Source: an uncultured Tateyamaria sp.
GTDB lineage: Bacteria > Pseudomonadota > Alphaproteobacteria > Rhodobacterales > Rhodobacteraceae
DNA: 64,000 nucleotides
Assembly: GCF_947503045.1 (NCBI RefSeq)
Contig: NZ_CANNCF010000004.1
Coordinates: 310,001 to 374,000, forward strand
Direction of reading: 5' to 3'
The notes beneath the pieces were generated by a model. That model saw only the letters and a program-made list of their open reading frames with translations, had not been told where the DNA came from and did not search any database. The stretch's first letter is position 1. The number at the start of each line of letters is the position of its first letter. Shown here in pieces: positions 18,208 to 26,660 of this stretch. The translations under genes were made by a program, and so were the position numbers.

Positions 18208-18582
18208 GTGTCGAGATTTCCCGGAGCCCGCATTACAGACATGCACGCCTGTCCCGCCCATGGCGGCGGGCCGATCCTCACCGGCTTTCCGACCGTTCTG
18301 ACAGGCAAGCTGCCTGCGGCGCGGATCGGCGATATCTCGGCCTGTCTTGGCGTGATCCCGGACCCGATTGTCTATGGCTCGCCCACGGTGTTGATCGGCA
18401 AGTCTCCGGCCAGCCGCATGACAGATGCCTGCGCCCATGGCGGCAAGATCGTTGGTGGTTGCCCTACAGTGTTGATCGGTATCCACGGGGGGGGCTCGCC
18501 CGGACTGGGTGCCAAGCCCACAGCGGGCGACGCGTGCATGCGCGCAGCCGCCAGGGCGGGCGCGCCGTTTGTGAACGGCTGA
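18208..18582 (+). CDS. PAAR domain spike-tip protein
   Basis: PAAR proteins form the sharp tip on VgrG and carry effectors during type VI secretion. The 124-residue product has the repeated PAAR pattern: ARITDMHACPAHGG, GFPTVLTGKLPAARIGD, GSPTVLIGKSPASRMTD and GGCPTVLIG. GTG at 18208 follows an AAAGGA ribosome site and gives SRFPGARITD, which fits the family; the open frame upstream does not. No VgrG, Hcp or core T6SS gene lies in the window, so this is an orphan cargo module. Confidence 0.85.
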   Translation: MSRFPGARITDMHACPAHGGGPILTGFPTVLTGKLPAARIGDISACLGVIPDPIVYGSPTVLIGKSPASRMTDACAHGGKIVGGCPTVLIGIHGGGSPGLGAKPTAGDACMRAAARAGAPFVNG

Positions 18583-18633
18583 GGGTCGCGCTATGTCATC
18601 TGGAACCAGTTGATATCAGGCCCAATTAAAGGG

Positions 18634-19353
18634 TCACCCGGTCAAGAAATCTTTGACGATATCATTGAAAATGCGCGGTTTCTCCAGATGCGCTGCATGG
18701 GCGCAATCGGGAATGACGGCCAGACTTGCCTTGGGAATGGATCGCCAAAGCTCTTCCGTTTGTGTCCATGGGTAGGTCCGATCGTGATCCCCCCAAACGA
18801 CAAGGGTCTTTGCCATAAACGAGGGAAGTTTCGAAACGCCCGTCCATCCGCTCATGGCATCAAGCCCCGCAAGAATTGCCTGAATGCTGCTGCGCTCGGC
18901 AATTGCGGCACATGTCTCGTAGGCCCCCGCCGTATCTCCATTTAGGAACCAAGTGGCCGCAATGCGCCTTGCCGTTGCGTGCGGGCCGTCCGAAAGGGCG
19001 CGTTGTTTCGATGTTGCGATGGTTTCAAACCGCCCCGGCAACACGCCTTGCGCGCCTGTTCCATACAGCACCAAACGGTCCACGCTGTCGGGGGATTGCG
19101 AGATCATCTCCTGGGCAATCATGCCGCCCATGGAGTGCCCAACAAGGTGAAAATGGGTGATGCCTTTCGACTTCAGGTCCGCGAGGACCCAGTCAGAAAA
19201 ACCGGCAATGGTGTCGAGCCCGTCGATATGCGCATTTTCGCCAAAACCTGGCAGATCGACGCTGTAAGTCTCCACACCCGCCAGAGCTTCGACCTGCGAT
19301 TGCCATTGCCGACTACCCCCCATGAACCCATGGACGAAGACGACAGGGATCAT
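18634..19353 (-). CDS. Alpha/beta hydrolase coupled to an ABC importer operon
   Basis: The 239-residue product has the alpha/beta hydrolase fold markers: oxyanion segment VVFVHGFMGGSRQW, nucleophile elbow GHSMGG (serine near 95), an aspartate in LVVWGDHDRTYP and a late histidine in DCAHAAHLEKP. It resembles esterases and lactonases of the BioH/MhpC kind; the substrate is unknown. Its ATG overlaps the permease stop as ATGA, so it is the last gene of the ABC operon. Coupling suggests it acts on the imported compound, perhaps an ester or amide, but this is inference. Confidence 0.82.
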   Translation of the reverse strand: MIPVVFVHGFMGGSRQWQSQVEALAGVETYSVDLPGFGENAHIDGLDTIAGFSDWVLADLKSKGITHFHLVGHSMGGMIAQEMISQSPDSVDRLVLYGTGAQGVLPGRFETIATSKQRALSDGPHATARRIAATWFLNGDTAGAYETCAAIAERSSIQAILAGLDAMSGWTGVSKLPSFMAKTLVVWGDHDRTYPWTQTEELWRSIPKASLAVIPDCAHAAHLEKPRIFNDIVKDFLTG

Positions 19354-20903
19354 TTGCGCCCGCCTTGCACGATGCGGTCAAGGATCATGGCGCAGAACAG
19401 GATCGAGAAGCCCGCAAGGATACCTTGGCCCACATTGGCGTATTGCAGGGCCTCAAGCACGTCTTCGCCAAGTCCCTTGGCCCCGATGAGGGAGGCCACA
19501 ACCACCATGGCAAGGGACAACATGATCGTCTGGTTGATGCCTGCGCGGATGGATGGGCTGGCCAGAGGCAGGTCCACCTTGGTCAGCAGATACCATTTGT
19601 TTGCCCCGAAACTGATTGCGGCCTCCCGCACGCTTTCAGGGACGCCGCGCAATCCAAGAACGGTCAGACGCACGACCGGCGTGCCGCCAAAGATCATGGT
19701 GGTCACAACTGCCGCTGGCTTGCCCGTCCCAAAGAAGGCGATGACAGGGATCATGAAGACGAATGCGGGCATGGTCTGCATGAAATCCATGATCGGCTGG
19801 ATGAAGGAATAGAACCGGGGCCTGCGGGCCGCGAACATGCCCAAGGGGATGCCGATCAGGATCGACAAACACGCGGCGGTGCCGAGCAGCGCGAGTGTTG
19901 TCATGGCTTTTTCCCAGAACCCCAGCAGCCCCATATAGGCCAGAAACGCGCCGGAGTAGATCGCCATGCGCACACCGGCCGTCAACCACGTGAGCAAGAC
20001 AATGAGTGCAGCGACGACGATCCAGGGGGTGCTGACAAAGACAAGTTCAAGCGCGTCCAGCACCAGCCGGATGAAGTAGGTGATTGCGTCAAAAAGCGCC
20101 TCTCCGTTCAGTACTGCCCAGTTGAAGAACGCCTCGACGCGGTCGATGCTGCCAAGCCGGATATCGGGGTCGGTCGGAAACTCGCCCAGTAGCGTGAACC
20201 GCCCCGGGAAGCTGTAGTGCAGCATGGCTGTCGCAACGATCAGCACCATGAAAATAGCGCTGAACACGATCTGCGACACCGGCATACCGGAGCGGATGGC
20301 GCGGTCAGACAGCCAATCGGAGAACCGCGCTTCGAGCGCCCAGTTGGCCATCAACGATTGCGCCAACTTGACCACGATCAGGATCGCAAGACCGGTCAGG
20401 GCAATGGTGGGACCCTCCGCGCCCAATGCCTCTGCCTCGGCCCTGATGCCGCCGATATTGGCTTCGAGCGAGTCCACCGTGCGTTGATAGACGTCGACCT
20501 TGTCCGATCCCGTCTCGATCGCCGAGGCCAGTTGTTGCTTGCGCAACTCCAGGGTGCCTTCGATGGACGCAATGCGGGCCATGGCATCTGCGGCGAGGTC
20601 ACCAAACAGCCCGCGTGCGATCTGCACATAGGCAAGGGCCTCAAGGATCAGAAACGGCAAAGCCCAGTTCCACAATCCGCGCGCGCCAAACCAGATTGGA
20701 CCGAACAGGCCCGCCATGGCGTTGAAGGTCGCGGTAAAGCTGGCCGACGCGCCGATCTTGTCGAACATGCGGATGTAGTACTCGGGACTGGTGCGCACGA
20801 AGGTGCGAATGTTGTCGCGGCGTTCTTCGGCATAGGCGAGTGCAGCCTCGGAAGACGTGTCTTCCAGCGGGTTCACCCCAAGATCAGCGTTCACATCGGT
20901 CAT
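19350..20903 (-). CDS. ProW/OpuAB-type ABC permease with long N-terminal extension
   Basis: The 517-residue product is the membrane subunit of a compatible-solute-type importer. The C-terminal half (about residues 290-515) is a typical BPD_transp_1 domain, with FMQTMPAFVFMIPVIAFFGTG and the EAA loop VPESVREAAISFGANKWYLL. The first 290 residues add membrane segments and a charged coiled-coil stretch (about 110-165, ASIEGTLELRKQQLASAIE onward). Ordinary ProW proteins are 280-350 residues. ATG overlaps the ATPase stop as ATGA, and the stop overlaps the hydrolase start. Confidence 0.88.
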   Translation of the reverse strand: MTDVNADLGVNPLEDTSSEAALAYAEERRDNIRTFVRTSPEYYIRMFDKIGASASFTATFNAMAGLFGPIWFGARGLWNWALPFLILEALAYVQIARGLFGDLAADAMARIASIEGTLELRKQQLASAIETGSDKVDVYQRTVDSLEANIGGIRAEAEALGAEGPTIALTGLAILIVVKLAQSLMANWALEARFSDWLSDRAIRSGMPVSQIVFSAIFMVLIVATAMLHYSFPGRFTLLGEFPTDPDIRLGSIDRVEAFFNWAVLNGEALFDAITYFIRLVLDALELVFVSTPWIVVAALIVLLTWLTAGVRMAIYSGAFLAYMGLLGFWEKAMTTLALLGTAACLSILIGIPLGMFAARRPRFYSFIQPIMDFMQTMPAFVFMIPVIAFFGTGKPAAVVTTMIFGGTPVVRLTVLGLRGVPESVREAAISFGANKWYLLTKVDLPLASPSIRAGINQTIMLSLAMVVVASLIGAKGLGEDVLEALQYANVGQGILAGFSILFCAMILDRIVQGGRK

Positions 20904-21955
20904 GATACTTCCGTTCCTTCAATCACGGTGCGCAAGAGATCCGCACGGGTGATGATGCCAAGGTCTTTGCCGTCGGACTGCACGATGATCGGGTTGCCGT
21001 CATCGATGGCCATGGTGATCAGGGTGCTCAGCGTTTCTTCCGAAGCGACTCGTGCGGCATCGGCAGGAATGGGACCATGTGCGGCGACATGCGTTTCGAT
21101 TGGCTGCATCACCGCATGGGCATGCACGACCTTCAGGCGCGAGATGCCGGCCACGAAGTCGGCGACATAGTCATCTGCGGGGTCCATCACGATGTCTTCG
21201 GCAGTGCCCATCTGCACCATCTTGCCATCGCGCATGATGGCAATGCGGTCGCCAATGCGAACAGCTTCGTCCAGATCGTGGGTGATAAAGATGGTGGTCT
21301 TTTTCAGAATTTTGCTCAGCCGGATGAATTCATCCTGCAACTGGCGACGGATCAGGGGATCAAGGGCAGAGAACGGCTCGTCCATCAGCAACACGTCAGG
21401 ATTCGCCGCCAGCGCGCGGGCAAGGCCGACGCGCTGCTGCATGCCGCCGGAAAGCTCGTGGGCGAATTTGGCGCCCCACGCCCCCAGTTCCACGATGTCC
21501 AGAATGGCCGCGGCCTGCCGCATCCGTTCGTTCTTGGGCACCTTGCGGATTTCGAGTGGCATGGCGACGTTGTCCAGAACGGACCGGTGCGGCATCAGCG
21601 CGAAATTCTGGAAAACCATGCCGATTTTTTGGTTGCGGAAGCGTTGCAGCTCGCGCGGACCCAAGGCCATGACATCGGTGCCCTGGATCTTGATCTTGCC
21701 ATCGGTTGGTTCCAGCAGGCGATTGAAGTGGCGCACCAAGGTGGACTTACCGCTTCCTGACAGACCCATGATGCAGAAAATTTCACCGCGGTTGACCGAC
21801 AGGCTGACATCGGCGACGCCCACGACGGCGTTGAATTCGGACAGGACCTGCGCCTTGGTCAGCCCACGGTCGCGCACCGCGCGCAAGGCGTCTTCGGCAC
21901 GGGCGCCGAATATCTTCCAGACGTTGGATATCTCGACAACAGTGTCGGAGGCCAT
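20900..21955 (-). CDS. ProV/OpuAA-type ABC ATPase with CBS-like C-terminus
   Basis: This subunit powers the importer. The 351-residue product has Walker A GLSGSGKSTLVRHFNRL, the signature ELSGGMQQRVGLARAL, Walker B VLLMDEPFSALDP and the switch histidine in IFITHDLDEA. The last 80 residues, including GNPIIVQSDGKDLGIITRADLL, resemble a CBS domain as in osmoregulated OpuA/ProV. ATG at 21955 (MASDTVVEISN) is preferred over a TTG six codons upstream. It is separated from the binding-protein gene by a strong stem-loop and overlaps the permease start. Confidence 0.93.
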   Translation of the reverse strand: MASDTVVEISNVWKIFGARAEDALRAVRDRGLTKAQVLSEFNAVVGVADVSLSVNRGEIFCIMGLSGSGKSTLVRHFNRLLEPTDGKIKIQGTDVMALGPRELQRFRNQKIGMVFQNFALMPHRSVLDNVAMPLEIRKVPKNERMRQAAAILDIVELGAWGAKFAHELSGGMQQRVGLARALAANPDVLLMDEPFSALDPLIRRQLQDEFIRLSKILKKTTIFITHDLDEAVRIGDRIAIMRDGKMVQMGTAEDIVMDPADDYVADFVAGISRLKVVHAHAVMQPIETHVAAHGPIPADAARVASEETLSTLITMAIDDGNPIIVQSDGKDLGIITRADLLRTVIEGTEVS

Positions 21956-21984
21956 GGCGTGTCTCTTTTGCAAAGGAGAGGGGA

Positions 21985-22015
21985 GGCGGCACCGGTTTCA
22001 GTCCCCGGTGCCGCC
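21985..22015 (-). promoter_or_regulatory. Perfect 11-bp stem-loop between binding-protein and ATPase genes
   Basis: GGCGGCACCGG (21985-21995) pairs perfectly with CCGGTGCCGCC (22005-22015) around a 9-nt loop. It lies just after the binding-protein stop, without a T tract. Such hairpins often protect the upstream binding-protein message and lower downstream expression. Confidence 0.7.
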
Positions 22016-22030
22016 TGTGTTCAGGTCCGC

Positions 22031-22996
22031 TTAAAGACCGAGCATTGCGTCGACGCGATCGGAATTCGCCTCGATCCACGCTTTTGCGGCGTCCGCCGGG
22101 TCCTTGCCATTGGCCGAGATTTCAAACGCCAGACCGCTCACGTCATCGGCCGTCACGCTGAAGTTTGCGAAGAATTCCGCAATCGCGGGGGAGCGATCCG
22201 CCAACGAGTTGGACCACGCGATTTGCACTTCTTTCAGTGCGTCCTTGGTGGCGACAGACGACTTTTCATACCAGTCGGCATCGTCTGAGGGCTGGATCAT
22301 CGTATATTTGGCCGGATCAAACGTTGGTTCGCTCAGCATTTCCACGTCGAACATGAACCAGACCGCGTGCGGCTTGTAGCAATAGAACGCATAGCCTTCA
22401 CCCTTGGCGATGCTGTCCTTGATGCGCGCGGTCTTGACGCTTTCTTCGGCGCGGATTGGCTCGATGAAATCAAGCAAGCCGTAGTCGCGCGTTTTGACTT
22501 CGTTGACATTGGCCGAGGCCCAACCGGGGGCGCCAATCCACATCTCGCCCTTGCCGTTGCCATCGCTGTCCATCAAAGCGGCCACGTCAGGGCGACCCAG
22601 ATCGGCAATGTCGGTGATCGAATTGGCCTGAGCGAAATCCTTTGAGACGCAGAAGCCCTGGTTGCCCTCGTAAGGGTTGGACGACAGCGTGACGGTGCCC
22701 GCTTCATCCACGTATTTCTTGGTAAAGCTCTCCTGGTTGGGCAGCCAGACGTCAGGGTGCACATCGATGTCACCTTTGCCCTGGTCCATGGCCTGGAAGA
22801 TCGTGGCGTTGTTGCCGGGCACGTATTCGACCTTGCCGCCGATACGGGAAGTGACGATCTCGCCCAGCAGGTGACCGATGGCTTGGGCACCGGTCCAGGA
22901 TGGCAGGCCGATCTTGACCTCTTCGGCTGCGAAGGCTGGCAGCGCAAAAATGCTGACCGTCGCCGCGAGGCTCAGTGATTTCAGTTTGGTTTTCAT
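22031..22996 (-). CDS. ABC substrate-binding protein, glycine betaine/proline (OpuAC/ProX) family
   Basis: The 321-residue periplasmic receptor starts with a signal peptide ending at AFA (residue 23). Mature sequence shows OpuAC-type features: KIGLPSWTGAQA, DIDVHPDVWLPNQ, IGAPGWASANV and YCYKPHAVWFMFD. The tryptophans in these segments (including W34 and W84) could build an aromatic box for a quaternary ammonium or similar ligand. AGGAGATCACTATG gives a strong start. It is the first gene of the operon and diverges from the LysR gene, which probably controls it. The ligand cannot be named from sequence: betaine, choline, TMAO or a related solute are options. Confidence 0.9.
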   Translation of the reverse strand: MKTKLKSLSLAATVSIFALPAFAAEEVKIGLPSWTGAQAIGHLLGEIVTSRIGGKVEYVPGNNATIFQAMDQGKGDIDVHPDVWLPNQESFTKKYVDEAGTVTLSSNPYEGNQGFCVSKDFAQANSITDIADLGRPDVAALMDSDGNGKGEMWIGAPGWASANVNEVKTRDYGLLDFIEPIRAEESVKTARIKDSIAKGEGYAFYCYKPHAVWFMFDVEMLSEPTFDPAKYTMIQPSDDADWYEKSSVATKDALKEVQIAWSNSLADRSPAIAEFFANFSVTADDVSGLAFEISANGKDPADAAKAWIEANSDRVDAMLGL

Positions 22997-23244
22997 AGTG
23001 ATCTCCTCTGTTGGATCGCGCCGATTTCGGCGTCTCTTTTTGCGGGAAGGGATTTCGCGCCCTGTCCCATTCTGTTGGATCGCGATGCAACGAACAAGGC
23101 GGAGGCCCCAGGCGTCGCATTCTGAGGATCAGTCTAGGGGCAGAACCGAATTTCGGACAAATTCGAACATCGCATCAAACTATTCCTAAATTGCATAGTT
23201 TAGCTTAGCCTTTCGGAATACGTTCCTGACGGTGGTGATTCTGA
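22997..23244. promoter_or_regulatory. Divergent control region of the ABC operon and LysR gene
   Basis: About 250 bp separate the two genes. The half near the binding-protein gene contains a direct repeat of CTGTTGGATCGCG (near 23009 and 23070) and a hairpin GCGCCGATTTCGGCGTC. The half near the LysR gene is AT-rich (CTAAATTGCATAGTTTAG), a likely place for promoter and LysR operator elements. No defined operator consensus could be assigned. Confidence 0.5.
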
Positions 23245-24129
23245 GTGGACTTAAATTGGCTGCGCGACTTCGAATGTTTGGCCCGGACGTTGAATTTCAC
23301 CCGCGCCGCCGAAGAGCGCAACATCACGCAGTCCGCATTCAGCCGTAGAATCAAAGCCTTGGAGAGCTGGGTTGGGCGACCTTTGGTCAACAGGGCCACT
23401 TACCCCATTCAGATCACCGACGCCGGCAGGCAATTTCTGCCCGTGGCCTTGGGCGCAATTTCACAACTGGCCGAAACCCGCGAAGCGATCCGGGACGCCC
23501 AAGGCGGGGGCAGCGGTTTTGTACGAATTTCCGTGTTGCACACGATATCGGTGAATTATTTGGCAAACCGGATCGAAAACATGCAGCGCGATATCCCGGG
23601 TTTGCGCACCAGAGTGGTCTCCGATTCTCTCAGCACGTGTTGCGAGCTGCTGGTCGAGGGGGCGGTCGACATCATGTTGTGCTATTATCACGCCTCGGTC
23701 TCGCCCCGGATTGATGACGCGGTATTCACCCGCAAAAACCTGCTGACGGAACGCCTGATTCCCGTGGCTGTTGACGCGCGCGCGGGCAAGGACGGATGGA
23801 ACCTGTCCACCAATGACGGCCCTCCGATCCCGTATCTGGCATACGAGCAGTCATCCTTTCTCGACATGGTGGTCGAGAGCACGGTGGGTCAAAAGCCGAT
23901 GAATGTTGAAACGATCTACGTTGATGGATTGGTCGAAACCATCAAACGCAGATTGCTGCATGGCAGCGGCTTTGCGTGGATGCCGGAAACGGCGATCGCT
24001 GCGGAACTTGCTGATGGCACATTGGTCCCGATCGGTGACGAGACATGGTGCGCGCGACTGACCATCGCAGCCCTCGCGGACCCGACCAGCTTCGCCCCGC
24101 AGGCGCGGGAGTTGTGGGACCTGTTGTAG
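23245..24129 (+). CDS. LysR family transcriptional regulator (GTG start)
   Basis: The 294-residue product has the N-terminal winged helix-turn-helix of the family (LRDFECLARTLNFTRAAEE, ITQSAFSRRIKALE, residues 5-43) and a periplasmic-binding-like effector domain beyond residue 90. GTG at 23245 is the only start that gives the conserved MDLNWLRDF beginning. It is divergent from the binding-protein gene, the standard layout for LysR autoregulation and target control, and ends 3 bp before the convergent cuyA-like gene. It may control both. The R. pomeroyi cuyA neighbour CuyR is also a LysR protein, but orthology is not proven. Confidence 0.9.
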   Translation: MDLNWLRDFECLARTLNFTRAAEERNITQSAFSRRIKALESWVGRPLVNRATYPIQITDAGRQFLPVALGAISQLAETREAIRDAQGGGSGFVRISVLHTISVNYLANRIENMQRDIPGLRTRVVSDSLSTCCELLVEGAVDIMLCYYHASVSPRIDDAVFTRKNLLTERLIPVAVDARAGKDGWNLSTNDGPPIPYLAYEQSSFLDMVVESTVGQKPMNVETIYVDGLVETIKRRLLHGSGFAWMPETAIAAELADGTLVPIGDETWCARLTIAALADPTSFAPQARELWDLL

Positions 24130-24132
24130 CGG

Positions 24133-25146
24133 CTAGATCGTGACCCAGCGCGCGGTGTTGTCGAAGGCAAAGTCATACCCGCCCAATGCCGCTGCTCCGC
24201 CCGTATGCAGGAACACAACACGTTCACCTTTGAAGGCCCCTTTGCGCGCCAGATCGATGAGGCCCGCAGCCCCTTTTGCGGAATAGCACGGGTCGAGCAG
24301 AATGCCTTCCAACTCGGCAAACATCTTGATCGCCTCGATGCCGCTTGCAGTTGGGATGCCATAACCTTCACCGACGTAATCCGTGTTTGCCATCACGTCC
24401 TCGCGTTTGACTACGCCTGGGCAGCCCAGTTTTTCGGCCGTTTTGCACGCCAGATCATAAACCATCTGTTCCTGTTTCGGCTGCGGCGCGCGGGTGCCGA
24501 TGCCCAGCACAGGGATCAGCGAATTCATCGCGCTCATTCCGGTCACGAGACCGGCCTGGGTGCCCGAAGAGCCTGTTGCGTGCACCAGCCGATCGATCTT
24601 GAGGCCACGATCATTCGCCTGCGACACCAACTCAAACGCTGCGTTTACATAGCCCAAAGCGCCCGTCGGGTTGGACCCGCCACCGGGGATGACATAAACC
24701 TTGTGCCCCTTGGCGCGCATCGCTTCGGCGGCCTTTTCCATTTCGGCGGGCATGTCGTGACCGCCGGGAAATTTCTCGGTCGTCGCGCCGTGCAGGTGGT
24801 CCAGCAACACGTTGCCGTTGGTGTTGTAGTTGCCGTCCTGATAGCCCGTGCGATCCTCAAGAAGGATGTGGCATTTGAGGCCAAGCCTGGCCGCAAAGGC
24901 AGCAGTTTGCCTGCCATGGTTTGTCTGCGTGGCCCCTTGGGTCATCACCATATCCGCGCCTTGTTCCAGCGCTTCCGCCATGAGGAATTCCAGCTTGCGG
25001 GTCTTGTTCCCGCCCGTCGACATGCCGGTGCAATCATCGCGCTTGATCCACAATTCAACGCCCAGCTCTTTCGAGAGCCGCTCCATCGGTTCAAGTGGCG
25101 TGGGCAGGTGAGCAAAGTGAACGCGCGGGAAACGGGCAAGATGCAT
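24133..25146 (-). CDS. cuyA: L-cysteate sulfo-lyase CuyA / D-cysteine desulfhydrase family PLP enzyme
   Basis: CuyA splits L-cysteate to pyruvate, sulfite and ammonia with pyridoxal phosphate. The 337-residue product follows the ACC deaminase/D-cysteine desulfhydrase fold: substrate loop [14 protein letters not shown] lysine in [12 protein letters not shown] (K48), [18 protein letters not shown] and the phosphate loop [14 protein letters not shown]. The opening [21 protein letters not shown] closely recalls the characterised roseobacter enzyme, so cuyA is favoured, but D-cysteine desulfhydrase cannot be excluded. ATCAGGAGCC precedes the ATG. A sulfite exporter gene (cuyZ) is not adjacent. Confidence 0.7.
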   Translation of the reverse strand: MHLARFPRVHFAHLPTPLEPMERLSKELGVELWIKRDDCTGMSTGGNKTRKLEFLMAEALEQGADMVMTQGATQTNHGRQTAAFAARLGLKCHILLEDRTGYQDGNYNTNGNVLLDHLHGATTEKFPGGHDMPAEMEKAAEAMRAKGHKVYVIPGGGSNPTGALGYVNAAFELVSQANDRGLKIDRLVHATGSSGTQAGLVTGMSAMNSLIPVLGIGTRAPQPKQEQMVYDLACKTAEKLGCPGVVKREDVMANTDYVGEGYGIPTASGIEAIKMFAELEGILLDPCYSAKGAAGLIDLARKGAFKGERVVFLHTGGAAALGGYDFAFDNTARWVTI

Positions 25147-25545
25147 GCGATGGCTCCTGATTGCATTTGCCTCAACTTATCCGTGGGAAAACCGCATTCC
25201 CAATGCAAATTTCGCATCACGTAACGATGCAACTGAGGGCATTTTTGGGTGTCGGTGAAGTTTGTGGGTTTCTGTCAAATTCGTCGATTGTGGCACGTGC
25301 AGACACCATCAGCCTCATCAGAATAGGTCACGGTGTTATTGTTGGCGATGTTCTTGCGCGCGACCAAGAGTATCTCGGAAGTTGGGACTGCCTCGCAAGC
25401 GAGGAACAAGATCGATCCTGATCGATACGTCATTTCAATGACGAAGCATTCCGGGTCAAGCTGCTTCCATGGCGCTTGCATAATTCCAAAACGCGAAATT
25501 CTGCGCCCAAGGATGCCCGTGGAACTTTGATATTGTTGGAAAAAT
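25147..25545. other. 399-bp stretch between cuyA and tRNA-Asn without a clear gene
   Basis: The part next to cuyA must hold its promoter and contains the imperfect palindrome TGCAAATTTCGCA near 25205. The remainder is less GC-rich than its surroundings. Overlapping short frames of 60-70 codons on both strands (for example 25275-25481 minus) lack ribosome sites, and none is accepted as a gene. Confidence 0.45.
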
Positions 25546-25620
25546 TGGCTCCGGCGGTAGGGATCGAACCTACGACCAATTGATTAACAGTCAACTGCTC
25601 TACCGCTGAGCTACGCCGGA
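25546..25620 (-). tRNA. tRNA-Asn (GTT)
   Basis: The reverse strand folds as a complete cloverleaf of 75 nt including an encoded CCA. Acceptor arms TCCGGCG and CGCCGGA pair, the anticodon loop is CTGTTAA with anticodon GTT, and the T arm contains GGTTCGATCC. The D arm is AGCTCAGCGGTAGAGC. Confidence 0.96.
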
Positions 25621-25700
25621 ACGGTTCGCGCCGTATAGCAAGGCGGATTCGCATCGTCCAGAGGCTTTGCAGGCGCAAAGGCGAAAAAGTTTGCACCCCC

Positions 25701-26603
25701 TCAAATGCGTTCGAATATGGTGTCTGCGGTGAGTGGTCCGCGGGGTTGCACCCTGGATTTCCCTGTCAGGTCAATGAGATGGGCCAGCACGTTGCGCGTG
25801 GCTGCGGGCAACAGGGCGGCAGGTGTGTCGGTGTAGACGGCGCGCGCCAGCGTCGCGGCATCGGCGGGACCTGCATCAAGGGCCGCCAGAATGGCGCTTT
25901 CCCGTGCGGTGCGATGGGTGATCAGCCAGTCGAGCCGTTTGCCCGGCTCAGCCACCGCCGCGCCATGGCCGGGGTAGAACACCCGCCACTCGCGACCCGC
26001 AAGGCGCGCGCAGGAGGCCATGAAATCGGTGAGATCTCCGTCCGGGGGCGAAACCAGCGAACTGGCCCATCCCATGACGTGATCGCCGGTCAGGCAGGCA
26101 TCACCCCAAGCCAGACTGATGTGATTGCCCAAATGCCCCGGCGTATGGATCACCTCAAGCGCCCAATCGCTGCCCGCGATCACCTCTCCGTCGCGGATCA
26201 GCACATCGGGGGCAAAACCGGTATCGATCCCTTCGCCACCGCCCACCATGCCAGCGGCCACCAGCTCTGCCATCACGGCACTGCGCCCGGCCTCGGCCCG
26301 GCCAAAGGCCAGCACCGGCGCGCCTGTTGCTGCAGCCAGCGGGCGGGCGAGGGGGGAGTGGTCAAGATGGCTGTGCGTGACGATGATATGGCTGATCTGC
26401 TGGTCGATCCCGACTGCACCAAGGATGGCGTCCAGATGCGCGTCACTGGTCGGACCAGGGTCGATCACGGCCAGATCGCGGGTGCCAAGCACATACGTGT
26501 TTGTACCCCTATAGGTCATCGGCGACGGGTTGGGCGCAACGATCCGGCGCAGTCCCGGTTCCAGCACCTCAGCCTTCCCGATTGTGGGGTCAAAACCGTC
26601 CAT
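25701..26603 (-). CDS. MBL-fold metallo-hydrolase (LACTB2-like)
   Basis: The 300-residue product has the metallo-beta-lactamase motif THSHLDHSP (residues about 98-106), the later histidine in HTPGHLGNH, the aspartate in CLTGDHVMGW, and a C-terminal winged-helix segment (ARAVYTDTP to ARNVLAHLIDL). This combination matches the LACTB2/glyoxalase-II-like group, some members of which are nucleases. ATG at 26603 gives MDGFDPTIGKAEVLEPG; the frame continues upstream but into the divergent kinase gene. Substrate is unknown. Confidence 0.85.
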   Translation of the reverse strand: MDGFDPTIGKAEVLEPGLRRIVAPNPSPMTYRGTNTYVLGTRDLAVIDPGPTSDAHLDAILGAVGIDQQISHIIVTHSHLDHSPLARPLAAATGAPVLAFGRAEAGRSAVMAELVAAGMVGGGEGIDTGFAPDVLIRDGEVIAGSDWALEVIHTPGHLGNHISLAWGDACLTGDHVMGWASSLVSPPDGDLTDFMASCARLAGREWRVFYPGHGAAVAEPGKRLDWLITHRTARESAILAALDAGPADAATLARAVYTDTPAALLPAATRNVLAHLIDLTGKSRVQPRGPLTADTIFERI

Positions 26604-26660
26604 GCCTGCCGCCCCCTGTTGTTCCTTTAAGTCATCCGCCCTGCGCGCTAGGTTGCGCCC

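Noticed and set aside
25275..25481. Minus-strand 68-codon frame between cuyA and tRNA-Asn
   Set aside because: No ribosome site, and an equally long frame overlaps it on the other strand; insufficient support for a gene.
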